Source: Gamarada debralockiae
Lineage: Eukaryota; Ascomycota; Leotiomycetes; Helotiales; Hyphodiscaceae
Assembly (NCBI GenBank): GCA_002803225.1
Contig: NXFV01000833.1
Span: 1 to 46,099 of the forward strand
Direction of reading: 5' to 3'
DNA length: 46,099 nt
Both the position numbers and the translations under genes were made by a program. The notes under the pieces are model-generated. The model saw only the letters and a list, made by a program, of their open reading frames with translations, ran no database searches and was not told the origin of the DNA. Positions 1 through 12,200 of the stretch are shown here, in pieces. Each line of letters begins with the position of its first letter. Within the stretch, counting starts at the first letter, position 1.

Positions 1-1013
1 TGTTGTCGCTCCGGTCTATAAGGAATGTCAGTAGTTAAAGATGTGAGGGCGAAGGACGTACAAGAAGGTGTGTGTAACAAACTGATCAGATATTTTAAAC
101 GGAGGACACTCGCAAGGATAACACTAATAGCAGTTAGCTCCGTTGCAAACTTCTCTGACCATCTTTCCAATGAGACACGTACATTAACCCAAGGCCAAAT
201 ACACCCGCTAAGCCTATCCGCTGCCTTCTGGGAACTGTGGAAGGTTATTGTCGTCCACATCATGAAGATTTTCTCGGCTTACGTTTGAGGCCCCAGAGAA
301 CTGGAATTGGAAGTATGAAGACAATCGTATCCAACAAGATGTTTAATACGGCAGCAGAGATTTGAAAAGCAGTAATATCAATGCACCTGCCCGACTCGTC
401 TGAATACCACAATTTCGAGAGGGGTATGCATAACGTCATGGATACGATTGAACACGAGATCCCATAGCCACAGACCAATGCTATGGAAATGTACAAAATT
501 GTTCGAAACTTGTTGCTCGGCGAGAGCCGACGGTACAGGGCGAGGTAAGAGAGCTTGATAAACATCTGGCAGATACTGTAGAAGAACTGCCCATTAGTCA
601 GCGATTGTTTTCGTGAGACAAAGATAGGTATAGTTAACATACCCCGGAAAGTGCCATCACTTTTGAGTATGCCGGCACGTTCACAGGCTCAAGATGTTCA
701 ATATGCAACCCCTCGCCATATTTGGTAGCTAATTCAATATCAGTAATAATACTTGTTCGGTTCTCCAATGTAAGTGACTCACAAAGAATGTAGAGTGATG
801 AAAGTGTGAGGTTGAGAAAGAACGCAACAGTGATGAGAACTATATCATGTTATTACTTTATACAGAACAGAAATTTTCGGGTTACAAACCATCATCCGCT
901 CCAACAAGGTTGACCAGGAACGCCCGGGTAAGGAGCCTCGTAGTAACAGCAAATGTTGATATTGCTATAAAGATACTGTTCAAACAAATGATTACACTCC
1001 TCTTATCGTCCAT
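1..1013 (-). CDS. Fungal rhodopsin-domain (PTH11-like) seven-helix membrane protein, 3' part outside window
   Basis: Plasma-membrane receptor-like family (fungal rhodopsin domain, PTH11-type). The ligand is unknown. I can join six exons on the minus strand: 890-1013, 643-839, 283-586, 183-234, 62-123 and 1-15 (continuing outside). The introns are 840-889, 587-642, 235-282, 124-182 and 16-61 (46-59 nt), all GT-AG with compatible phases. The joined product has the family signature: helix 1 with TRLLTR, then GADD, helix 2, YGEGLHIEHL, helix 3 with FIKLSYLALYRRL, helix 4, the extracellular C..L..W/C pattern, helix 5 ending in LPIPVLWGLKLPRRQ, helix 6 RIGLAGVFGLGL and RLKYLISL. Helix 7 lies beyond position 1. 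The start is uncertain: the ATG at 1013 is the first in frame, but the frame is open 33 nt upstream (stop at about 1049-1047) and a short 5' exon could exist. No disabling mutation is visible. Confidence 0.85.
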
Positions 1014-4000
1014 GATCGTGAATGCGTCCCGCGGTGTATGAGTGAGTATGAAGGGATTCTAGGGAATTTCTCATTTTTTAAAAGTAGATACTCTCGTCCC
1101 GGACACCATGATGAAGGAACCAAGCTCTGGAACTTCAGAAGGTCATAATATCCCCAAAAGCACTAGATCAGACGTCTCAGCAAATGATATGCCCTTCGAC
1201 TTTAAGCCACGTTAACAAGAATTTTTTCCAAACACTTCAGCACAGTGTCACAATTTAAGACTGGGAGGCCCTTACCCGTTGCTGTCTCAGAGACGGATAA
1301 TACCGAGCAGGATTAGAGACCTGGCTTTCCGAGGGGCAAGTTCCACCTATAGGGCTGCCAATTCATTCACGCCGTCTTTCCATACAAGCAATAGCTCATC
1401 CCGAAGGCTGCAGCACGTTTTTGGCCGGGGCTGTGGTGTCATAGCCTGAAAATATGTTAGTCATCTTTTCAAGGATCTAGGATCTATGATCGGATGATAT
1501 CAATGCAAATTGAAAGAGCCTGCAACCTTATCAGTGTGAAGAGTCCCTAAGATAAGCCACCATTAAAAAACAGAATGAAGCCCGAGTCAGCGTTTTCACT
1601 TCCTGTTCGGCAACCTTACTCGTTATAACCTAATTACCCCAGAAAATGCATGCCGAGAAATGGCGGGATAATATGAGACCTTAATTACAGCACTGTCTCC
1701 TGTAATGGAATGTCCTGCCCGTTCGATATTGGTATCCTTCACCGTAATTATTATCAGGCTCGTGTAGCCAAGGACGGGACGATTTGTTATGGGAGCATGG
1801 CACACAAACTTGACCTAAGAAAACTCTCAAGTCCAATCTGGGGGCTTTCGAGGCTTGCAGTCACGATGTTACAGGAGTAGACATCCTCTAATGACTTGGA
1901 GCGTACTGGAGAGTGGGCGCCCATACGCATAAACACATCGGCACCGGGGCCCGGAAAGTACTAAGTCTGTGCTTTTTAGGCGATATAATACACTATTTTC
2001 GATACCGAGAAACAGGCACTTTCCAGTGGCCCAAAGAGGCAGCCATGGCTGGTATCACAGAGGCGCCCGCGTATGGGGTTCGGAACTACTAACGCCAAAT
2101 GATTCTCATGTGAAAAGAGAATAAAGCCCCAAAAATGGTAGGACTCGTTAGTATTGGCTACCTTTGTACGCGATTGTTATGCGGGCATTTTTGGTTTGGT
2201 TCGGGACAGGGGTTTCTCTGGCTGTTGGCACAAGGCGTTTTCTGATATCTGAGAGATTAATGGCATCTTGCTAAATCACCCCGGATCGACCCAACAAATC
2301 CTTATTTCGCTTCCATTACTACTATTGCACGTGGCGCCAATTTGGCTTTTTTTTGAGCACTGCGGGGGCAGTTTTCCGCGTTCCGCCATGGTGGTTACTG
2401 AATCATAAGGACCCCTTCACTCCACCCGGACGTTACTGTGCCGGTTTGTCGGCTGTAAAATGGCCGATTCCTAACCACGGCCATTGATGCTAGGTAAAAA
2501 GCTGCCAGCCTCTTTCCACGCCAACGGCAGGTGCCAGCAGAAGCAATGACGGGACGTCCAAGTGAGAAGTGCTTTCATGGTCGAGTGTCATTGGTTACCT
2601 TGGCGAAGAGATTGATAATATTGCGGAAGGGAACGCCCTATTTCGGATGCTCATGAGATTCAGCACTGCGTACCAGGGAACCCGGAGATGGAAGTCGAGG
2701 GAGATGCGGAGGATCTACATCTAGAAGATAACCTGGGATGGGAGTCCGTACGGCAGCTCGTCATAATTTCTCGTCTTTTCCTAGACTTTCTTAGAGGCAG
2801 CTTGTCTCAAATTCTGCTCAATATCCCATCAGTTCGCACCAAAGCGACCTCAAACCGTCCACCTCGAAAGTGTATAATCCTACACGACTTTCCTCGTGGA
2901 TCAAATTCGATATACGATGAGACCATCGTTATTAGTTGAATACTTGAGGCGTGCGCTACCTGTATTCTCGATAGTGGAGGTAGGCGACCAGTTTCAAACT
3001 AGAAATCATCAGAATGATTGAGTGATCGCCGGGCTCTTTCGAAGGCTCAAAAGAAATAGTTGGTAACGGAAACCAATCACATCAGCACGTCAGAGCCAGC
3101 GACAACGTGGTAGTGTCTCGACAACGATAAGTGTTGCGAGACCGATATCATGACTACTTCGAGCTAGCTCAGTAGCCGCCGTCATGTTGGCATTCCTCGC
3201 GAGCTATGGTGGGCAGTAACCGCAGACTTCTGAGGAACCCGAAGAGTCCTTATACTGCTTCCACTGAGCTCTCGCGGCATTCTCTTTCGAGTAAACACGG
3301 ATCGTGAAGTTAATTCGAATCGTCCGCCTTTTCGTATGAAAAGTGCCTTTGGAAAATGAATTCGCGTACGTTGAGCCTCGATTTATCTGAGACGTTTGAG
3401 AACGACTGTTCCATGGCATCTAAAGTGACTAACGCCTGACATGCGTTGATGTAGAGCCCTCATTAGCGGTAGAGAGGTGTCTTGGGCAGCGTGAAGCCTT
3501 GACTTCCTCATTATCAGGATTGCTTTCTGTGATGGACTCCTCCGTTGTGTTGTCTGGGGGTTATGCTCTCCTTTGCCCTCAAAAGCAGATTCTATCGACT
3601 TCCACCACGTGCTGCTTTTTCCGCAGGGTTCATGAAATTGAGTGAATATTTCTTTACTACATCCAGTCAACGACTCCGTTGCCTTGGGTACTCTGACAGG
3701 AGTCGCGTTCTAGGAGTTAGAAACTTCTTGAGATCTGGGCAGGGACCTTCCTGATATGGAGCATTGGAGTCGCGTAACGGTGCGTCCAAGCCTCCACTTT
3801 ACCATAGAACACCTCAAATGCCATGGAACATCGACAGCCTTCCATACCGTTGGGCGTCGATAATCGCGCATCTCGATTTGACTTTGCACATGGTCAAGGG
3901 TTTTGGCAGAAGATGAACGGGGCGAAGCAGCCGGAAGCCATTTGGTGCATGGGTCACATGGTGGAGTACTAAATCACAGCTCTCATTGGCTGGCCAGCTT

Positions 4001-4690
4001 GTGGGGAAAATCTGTCACCGGGCGGGCGATCGCCTCGTGGGATATTTTTTGGACGAAACTGCTTGAGGTTACTCTATAAGTTATTTCAAGCTCTTCAATG
4101 ACGTTATCCAACCCTTTAAAAGTTCTACGAGCCAGGCGATGAGTGCCCAAAATGCTCACAATATGTGGACAATATTCTTAACTTTCATCCCATCTCTGCC
4201 TCCCTGTTCATCCGGTCTCGATTCTACAGTCGTTTCCACACGTGCTATGCTTGCTTCAATTCTCGCTTCAGGATGTTACCCTATTCGCTCTCCGTTATCA
4301 AGCTGGGCAAGCCATGCCCCGATGCACAGCCCATGAACAGCCCTGAATTGCTCAGATCTAGCCCGTTTAGAGCAATATTGAACGCGCAAAAGCTGGTAAG
4401 GCAGAAGCCAAACGAACTGTGAAGGGGTCTCAATCCAAACACGGCCAAATTCATCCCGCAGAGAGCCTCGAGCTGCTCCACCAGACCGCAGTCAGTCGCA
4501 CTCTAACGACCGTTGAGAGTCGCACAACATTTCCCACCTCTTCCGATCTGTGTCCAACTTTCTCTCATCCTCTTATCTTCAATTCCATCGTCTGCGCAAA
4601 GAGATTCCAGCGATATTGACGACAATTTAGAGTTACCCGCCGATAAGAGCTGCGATTCGGCCGATCTCTTGGCTCGCTCTCACCCTTGAA
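1014..4690. other. Long stretch without a recognisable gene
   Basis: No frame here shows a family signature or a convincing exon chain. The longest open frames (83-95 codons, at 2688-2939 plus and 3383-3670 minus) lack supporting splice structure. On the minus strand near 3.4-3.8 kb a readable stretch contains in-frame TGA codons, so a very decayed gene is possible but unproven. The last 500 bases probably contain promoter and 5' UTR of the gene starting at 4691 (pyrimidine-rich runs around 4530-4580). Confidence 0.5.
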
Positions 4691-7600
4691 ATGGACGACT
4701 TCGCAGCTCCCGTGAAAGGCATCATCAGAGCCTTGGACACTGGCATCAAATTGGCAAAGAGGGGTTCCAAATCTGCAAATTCTGCGCCCGCAGCTCAAGC
4801 ATTGCAGATATCTGAGTCGGCGCATGCTTTACAGAAGGCGTTGGAGGGGAGCTCGCAGGCTATCAGCGCTGCCTACAAACAAAATGCTGGACAATGCGGT
4901 GAATCATTCACCAAGGCTTTGGTCGAAGACCGTGGGTATTCTTGCGCTCATATGAAAATTCACAATTGCTAATAGTCTTCCAGCACCAATTCAAAGCCAA
5001 TTAAAAGAACTTCGAATCGATCTGATCGACCAAATTAACGAATGCGACTTCGACGAGGACGAACCCGACTCCTTCAACCCAACAGCCTTCGTGAACATAC
5101 AACATCAAGCCCAAAAATGCTGCACCGAATGTATAAACATATTCAACGACCTGCGAGATCGATTACTGCAAACAACTCTCCAAAACTTCAGCACGGATGA
5201 GGGCCCGAGAGACGACAGGGCACAATTAAGCAGCATGAAGGCTGCCAGCAGAGAATCGGTCCCAAGCCAATCCCCACCAGCTTCAACATCTCCGCAACAA
5301 GACAGACCTGTTCTTACGCTGGAGACCCCTCCCGTAGAGCCGGTGAAGCCGAGGAGCCCGTGGAGCATTGATGGTCCATCACAATATGATATGAGCCCCC
5401 CCACTGCGTTTGGACCATTTCTGAACTCTGCACCGGTCCCGCAAGCTCCATATCGAGGTGACCAAACTTTGGTAATCTCTCCAACCGACGATACCAATTA
5501 CCAAAAACGACAGCACGAACCGCCTTATCCAATATTTAACGCCGGCCAGAGCTCAGGACGACCCGTTTCGGAGGTTTCGCCTCTTACCAGCACGAGCGAA
5601 CAACCACCTCCGCTGATACGCAAAGAGATTGTTTACTCTCGTCTCAACCAAAATGAAGAATTTCTGGAAAGGCGGCGGCAATCTCGTCTCCTGTTTCAGA
5701 ACGAGATGCGAAATTCCATAGCTTCGATCGAGGAAAATGGGGTCAGCCAGACTTTCAGCAACGGATCACCATATAGTTCCCCAAGATTGGAGTATCCACC
5801 AATGATCGGTTCGTCAGGCGAAAGACCAATCATGACCCAAAAACGGCCGGGATCCATGAATGAGAGGCCAATTTCATCAACTGAATTGTCGGGCTCACGG
5901 AATGAGAGGCTCGTTTCGCCATACGAGAGAGCAGCTTCATATGATGGGAGAAACAGGATCAGTGAGACATTCAGTGACGGCATCTCACCGATAATGGAAC
6001 ATTCAATGAGTCCAATGAGTCCAATTGATGGGCGAACCTCGAGAGCCAGTGCGAGTGGGTACGATACGCTAATAACTAGAGAACGGAGCCAAGGACATGC
6101 CTCGCAGACTACAAGAAGTTCGAGGACAAGTTCCATACTGCAGGATGTCCGTCTTCAAGATCGTCCGAATGTGGAGAGAAAGAACAGCCATGCTAGTCAA
6201 GCAAGCCAGGAATCAATTTTCGGACTTCGGAGTGCTGCCCCTTTGAGTCCTCCTCTGAGTGAACACCGGAGCTCTGGAAACGATAACTGGGGAACTCTAG
6301 CGACGACTTTACAAGTTCCTGGCTTTGGGGAAGGAGTCGAACAAGGTATTGAGGTTGTGGATAATATTGACCGCGATAATGGCCTGATTTTGGCGAACGA
6401 GGACCGGATTGTCGTGCAACCAACGCCTTCTGCGTCCATGAAATCCATCGACTACCCGATGCGGCACGATTGTTCGTTCTACAAGTTTGGAGGATTTTGC
6501 GACGGTGCTAAGGCTCTAATCAGAGGGGAGACGGGATTCAGAATCATGAAGAGGCCATCAGTATGTGCATATGACCCCTCCAATTACACGATAACTAACA
6601 GTTTCCAGGGACACTACAGCGCAACAGTATCAGCTCGATGCATTAAGTGCTCATACGAAGTGGGTTGGAACGATGTCGAAAAGGATCGTCTCCTCGACCG
6701 AGCAGGCATCTACGGCAACACTGGAATCCGTTTCCGGCAAAAGTTCGTCTCCAAATGCCATCTCCGTACCAATTCTGTCGACGAGCCAATGTACGCCTGC
6801 ATATTCTGCATCGAGGAACACCGCACAGTCGAAGAGCACGACGCCACCGTCTTCTTCTCCGTAACCAAACTCTTCCAACATCTCGCCAAGCACTCACAAC
6901 CTCTCCCCAACATCGCCGGCATATCGATCCTCTACGGTTTCCAACCGCCTCATGTACTGGATTTCGATATCCACTTCACAACCCCTGAGCCGAAGTTCCA
7001 GCAATTCAGCATGGTGGAAATTGCATCCAAAGCAGCTTCCCGCCCAGCCGCACATGCAACGACAACGCACCATCCAAAAAACAATCGCTCCGCTTTCCGG
7101 GATCCAGAGGGCAACCTCACCCTCCACTTCGCAGCAGGCGCCAGAATTGTTGGAATCACTTTCCCAGATCGTTTTCATGGCCAATGGTGCATAGGCTACC
7201 ACGACGGCGAGCGCGGTTCCTTCCCTGCCAGTACTATTATGCTAGAGATGCCCGACCGCGCAGACGTGCTGATGAACGCACAAAGCAATCTCGTTGCATT
7301 CGCAAAGTGGGATTTCAAACCCAAAGACGCCAAGGACGGAGGCTGGCTGAAATTCTCTAAAGGCGATCGCATCTCTGCCGTCGGATATACGTTCCTGGAT
7401 CAATGGTGCTGGAGCGGACAGATCGGTACCGGGAGCAAGAGCAAATGGGGATTGTTCCCTGCGGCATTTGTGGAGGGTTTAATGGAGGATACGGCGGGGG
7501 GGAATGGGAAGTCGGGCACGAGTCCGGGGAGCGTGAAACATAATGGGGGGTTGGGACTGGGCAGTTTGGGCGGTATTATTGGGAGACATAAGAGTTCGAA

Positions 7601-7757
7601 GGGGCATGGGCATGAGAGGAGTGTAAGTATTAGGAGTAGTGGGAGTACGGGAAGTGGTGGGTTGGGTGGTATGGTTGCTATTCAGCCGGGGTTGGAGGTT
7701 GTGCAGAGTCCGATTTATAGTAGTGGCGACAGTTGGCGAAGTTACGGAAGGACTTGA
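4691..7757 (+). CDS. SH3-domain protein with fungal STAND-like N-terminus and CxxC region
   Basis: Proposed exons are 4691-4931, 4984-6560 and 6609-7757, giving 988 aa. The intron 4932-4983 is required by frame (GAC C / CA CCA). The intron 6561-6608 starts GTATGT, contains ATAACTAAC and ends TTTCCAG, but is 48 nt and stop-free, so it can also be read through. Order of parts: helical N-terminus (about 1-150) resembling the N-terminal domain of fungal STAND or death-type proteins; a long Ser/Pro/Arg-rich disordered segment with repeated ERP/NER-like elements (about 170-560); a Cys/His region (about 573-713) with ARCIKC and YACIFC pairs that could bind zinc; two SH3-like domains (about 773-820 and 832-897); and a Gly/Ser-rich tail. 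SH3 domains bind Pro-rich ligands, so a scaffold or signalling role is plausible. The exact function is unknown. The start ATG is followed by a continuous frame and fits the splice phase. Confidence 0.8.
6561..6608 (+). other. In-frame 48-nt intron in the SH3 protein gene
   Basis: The intron has donor GTATGT, branch ATAACTAAC and acceptor TTTCCAG. Length is divisible by three with no stop in frame, so retention would insert 16 residues (starting VCAYDPSN) just before the first CxxC pair. An ORF-only annotation would wrongly treat it as coding. Confidence 0.75.
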
Positions 7758-8150
7758 GCTAAGTGGATTACCGGGCTGTTGGCGGAGAATTTAGCGGAGA
7801 AAATGATGATTGCAGTCTACGACTAACGTCAAATGATATAGCGAAGGGAAATACCAGGAATGGGTTTAAAGGCATGGCGTCGCATTGGGAGTTCTGCATG
7901 GAAGGAAGCGTGTTCTTGTATTTGTAGCACCATAACGATACCCCTTCTTTACCTTGTAAACGAGAAGAAATGAACCCCATAAAAAAGATCCTCTTTTTTG
8001 CCTTTCTTCCCAATTTCTTGAATTTCTTCGCAATATTCACCTGATATGATCTTAATCTGTCCAGGTCCGAACACGGCTAGGTGCTAGCCTTCAAGAGTAG
8101 CACACAGTTAACCGGCCGCTCTTCAAATCCAAGACTGTGACATTCCAGAA
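7758..8150. other. Intergenic, probable 3' UTRs
   Basis: Convergent spacer between the plus-strand SH3 gene and the minus-strand F-box-like relic. The minus-strand open frame at 7768-8040 is Lys/Arg/Ser-rich with no family signature and is probably chance. Confidence 0.5.
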
Positions 8151-8782
8151 TCAAATCATACAATCCTCATAAAGGCTGCGAGCGCCTTCATTGTGGAAGT
8201 TTCGGTTGTACTGCAAAGCCAATTCTTCATCGAAAGTTGTGAAGTCCAACACATGAAGAGCCTTTGCAAATTCGACCAAGTTCAAGTATTCTCAAAGCTT
8301 GAAGTAGTCAAGTAGACCGGCTTTTTGCTCAAACACTTCCCATGCACTGCGCGGTCCATCTTTTCGAGGCGGAACGTTTAAATTGTTCAAATGCTCCGAA
8401 CGACCGGTCTGTACCCTCGCAAGCTCGAAGAGGGGTGGGAAGTTCCAGCGAGCTAAGCCAATTTGCGACGATTGAGAACGTGTCACTGGCTTTTGCCCTT
8501 TGGATTCCAGCCCATTGCTGCAAAATGGTAGATTTTGTGACTGAGTTCGATAGGCAGTGCGGAGATTCGCTCAAGTAGTCTGAGTGAATTGTTAGCAATG
8601 CTGCCAATGCGACGAAGAGTGGGTTTGTTTACTCACCCATTTTGGATATTCCGGCGATATCAGCATTGGGCCATTCTTACGCCACTTTCGAGGCTCACAG
8701 TTTTGTGTGAGGCAGTGGTTGGTGATGGTCGAGAATTCTGCTTTGCTATTGGCTGGGCAGGCTCTTATGTTTCTTCTGTCAT
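8151..8782 (-). pseudogene. Decayed F-box-like protein gene
   Basis: Minus-strand relic. From an ATG at 8782 one frame reads for about 80 codons, interrupted by a TAA and a TGA. It crosses a strong intron (donor GTGAGT at about 8636, branch TTGCTAAC, acceptor CACTCAG at about 8580) and continues into LLERISALPIELSHKIYHF. This matches the LPIELR.KIY core of fungal F-box-like proteins. After the sequence GWNPKG the readable frame shifts, continues through RWNFPPLFELARVQTG and AWEVFEQKAGLLDYFKL, meets one TGA, then reads EYLNLVEFAKALHVLDF and ends at a TGA at 8151-8153. Several stops are at sites where CGA or CAA would be expected, as RIP would produce. F-box proteins normally recruit substrates to SCF ubiquitin ligases; this copy should be non-functional. 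Confidence 0.5.
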
Positions 8783-9279
8783 GGTGAGCACATTGGAGCA
8801 AAGCTGTGGTGTTGAGGCGATCCACGCCGCTGCAGAGGGTGAAGTCTCAACGTGTCGGGTTGAGTCGGTAGTGGAGAGAACACCCCGGATACAGGATAAC
8901 ATGCACAATTCATAGCTAAATTCTTACAGACGATATATTTGCATTCCGATTCCGCTGGGCTGAAGGTTGCGGGTGAAAGGGTTCATTAGAGGGGCCAAGG
9001 TAATTATAAAGGCTGAGCGAGCTCTTGGACAATCAGGAATGGTGGGTGGCCACTTGGTATAAAATATCATAAAAATATATCAAACACATCTTCAATGAGA
9101 GCAAGGTAAGTCTAATGCTTCATTCACTACTATCTACTTCTTCTTTCACCATTCTCTTAAATCTCTACCCATAAAAACCGCCACTCTTAAGACAGGAAAA
9201 GAAAAACATGAGATACATGCAATGCGCCAGCTAAATCCCATTAAAACCCAAATGTACAAAATGCCCAATCTACCCCTCT
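8783..9279. other. Intergenic, FAS2 3' UTR region
   Basis: Downstream of the FAS2 stop (minus strand). AT-rich around 9050-9100. I see no gene; the 108-codon plus-strand open frame that ends near 8915 is antisense to the F-box-like relic. Confidence 0.5.
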
Positions 9280-12200
9280 CTAAAACGTAGCGACGGCGAT
9301 GGCAATGGCCTGGCTATCGGAGTGTGAGATCGAGATGCTGATCTCCTTGACGCCAGCATTCTTCGCTGCGTCGGCGGCATCGCCGTGAAGCTATTCCCAT
9401 GTTAGTAAAGTTTGGTGGTGATGAGGGGGAAAGGGCGAGGCACTCACAGTAACAATCGGAGCACCCTTCTCATTATTGATGATCTCAATCTCCTTTAACG
9501 GCGCACCAGCACCCTTACTCGAGACGCCGAGACTCTTGAACACAGCCTCCTTCGCACTCCACTTCCCGGCAAACGAAGCTTGAGGATGCGGTGCCTTGCG
9601 GCAGTAAATTTGTTCCTTCTCAGTAAAGTTTCGCTCAATGAATGTATCATTCTCGATGTTGATAGCGGAGATGTCCTCCACATCAACACCGACTTTGTTG
9701 TTAGCGGTGGCAGCGCCCTTGGCTAACGACTCAACCATCTGCTTTGTGCTCTCGGTCTTCTCCTTGTTGGCGGCCTTCTTGGCGAAGTTAGGTGCGTAGG
9801 TGAGAGCGGAGGATTTCTTGTCGATGGACACGCGAGCATCTGGGTTGAGGAAGACTTCTCCTTGTTGGGCGTCCGTGTATGGTGAGTCGGTCTTCGCGAC
9901 GAAGAGGGTGTTGGTGATGAGACCGTTGTGGAAGTAGCGGTATGCCTTCTTCTGTCGGGACCCAACTCTGGCGCAGTAGTTGGAGTATGTGGCTTCGTCG
10001 AGAGTAGCGAACAGGTACTTGGGGTGGATACCGATTGCTTGAGCGCCCTTTTGACCGAAACCGAAGGACGTGACTGAGAAGGCCTTGATGCCATCGGTTT
10101 GGATGCTGCGACTTGGGTAGACGATGTAATCGAATTGCTCCATGACTTGATCCACGTTGTCGGCGTTCCTGTTTCCGGGCACGAGACCGCTGTTGAGAAC
10201 TTGCAAGCAGCCGTTCATCATCCAGGCACCGGCAGCACCCTTGGGATGACCAGTCAAGTACTTCTGGAAGATGCCCATGACAGCGTTACCCTTCTTTCGG
10301 CCAAGATGCTTCAATTGTTGGCAAATGACAGAAGATTCGTTCTTGTCATTCGCAACAGTTGAAGTACCGTGGAAGGAAGCGACATCGAGATCATCAATGG
10401 TAAGACCCCATGTGGCGAGAGCACCACGGAGAGGCGCAATCGTAGGATCTTTCTTCCAGAAGTTGTTGCCCAAGCTGTTGAGAACCTCGCGTTCTTGGCG
10501 AGCAGCCTCACGCTCAATGTGCATGGCACGATCCTGAGCGTACTCGGACTCGTTGAACTCATGACCTTGAGCCTTCATAGCGTCGATCTCCTCATGAAGA
10601 TACTCGAGCTCTGACTCTTGCCATTGCTTGATGCTCTTCTTTCGGAGCTCGACTTGTCGGCGACGGTACTTGATGTCAAGGAGAGGAGATGGGAATCTGC
10701 CAGGGTTCTCACGAGCAGTGGTGAGAACACCTTGGCCAGGGGCAGGTACGGATCGACCAATCTTATCAGTAGCAGTTGTGGTCAAGCCAAGGATACCGTA
10801 GATGGGAACACCCATGTCAAGAGCAAGCTTGGCGGTCATGATGACTTGGATACCGCAACCTTGTGACTCCATGAATCCGTTACGAGTGGTGGTGGTAGGA
10901 CGTGACATCTCCTTTGGTGTACGACCGTGAGCGAACTCATCGACGGCGTTGCTGGTAGCCTTCATGTTGGCGAATTCATATGAGCCTTCCTCTTGGAAGT
11001 CATCGAACCCACCGACGAAGCAGACACGAGCCTTGCCCTCAACAATGGTCTCGTAACCGATGTCGACGGACTCCACTGATGTTGCGCAAGCACCGACGGG
11101 GGTTTTGATGGGGCCAGTAGATGAGATGAGCAACATGTTGACCCAGGCGCTCATGGTGTTGATAAAAGATTCTTGAAGAATGTCCTTCTGAAGAGGTTTG
11201 TCCAAGTAACGATCCTTGTACATGCCTCTCAAGGCAGACGTACCACCGATACCAGAACCGATACAGTTACCGACTTCAGAGATGTGGACATACTTGTAGA
11301 ACTCATATGGATCAGTGATACCAGATGCCAACAATGACTCGACAGTGCAGACGAGAACGAAGAGGGTGACAGGGTCGACTTGAGAGATAATGTCGTCGGG
11401 GATACCGTATTTCTTTGCATCCCATCCAGTTGGGATTTGACCAGCAACGAGACGGTCGAACTTCAAGGCCTTTGGGATCATGAGTGTGGCGCCCTTCTTC
11501 ATTCGAACGATGAATTCGCCGGATTCTGGGATTTCGAAGATTTCTGCCTTGTCGCCATGCTCATGTCTGAACTCCTCGGCAGTCTCCTTCGATGTCTCAA
11601 ATGGCTCAAGATCCTCCTCAATGACAACTTCTTGGAGAAGTTGCTTCCTGTTGGGATCGTAACCCTTGAAAAGCTCAGGCTCGATTAGGCGAATACCGGA
11701 GTGTTCAAGAATGTGCTTCTCGTACTTAGCCTTAATGTCTTTGTCGTCAACTGGCTCTCCGGATTTGGCATCCACCCATCCAGCATATTGTTTGCCCTTG
11801 ATAGGTCCATTGTGGTTCTTGATGAGACCCATGATCCAGGCCATCTCAACACAGCCTTCGAGAGAGAACTTGCCGTACGCCTCCATCTCCCATCGGGTAC
11901 GCGAGTTACCCCATGGACCGACTTCAGCAAATCCGGTAACAACGACAACCTTCTCAAGGTCAACCATACCCTTGAGGTTATCGTTGAGTGGCTCGACCTC
12001 CTTCTTCCAGTCTGGAAGATGTGGGAATTCGAACTTGATATTTGCACGAGGCTCGATGGTGACCTTCTTGTAAAGTGCCTCGCTGTCCTCTCCATTGACA
12101 ATCTTGTTCTCAATGGCAGTTTCCTTGGTGACTGCTTGGCGAACCTCGCTGGTCTCCATGATATCCTTTCGAAGCTTGGTCATCAAATCCTTAAGATCCG

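Noticed and set aside
3383..3760. Possible decayed minus-strand gene
   Set aside because: A readable stretch with in-frame stops exists, but no family signature or splice chain could be found.
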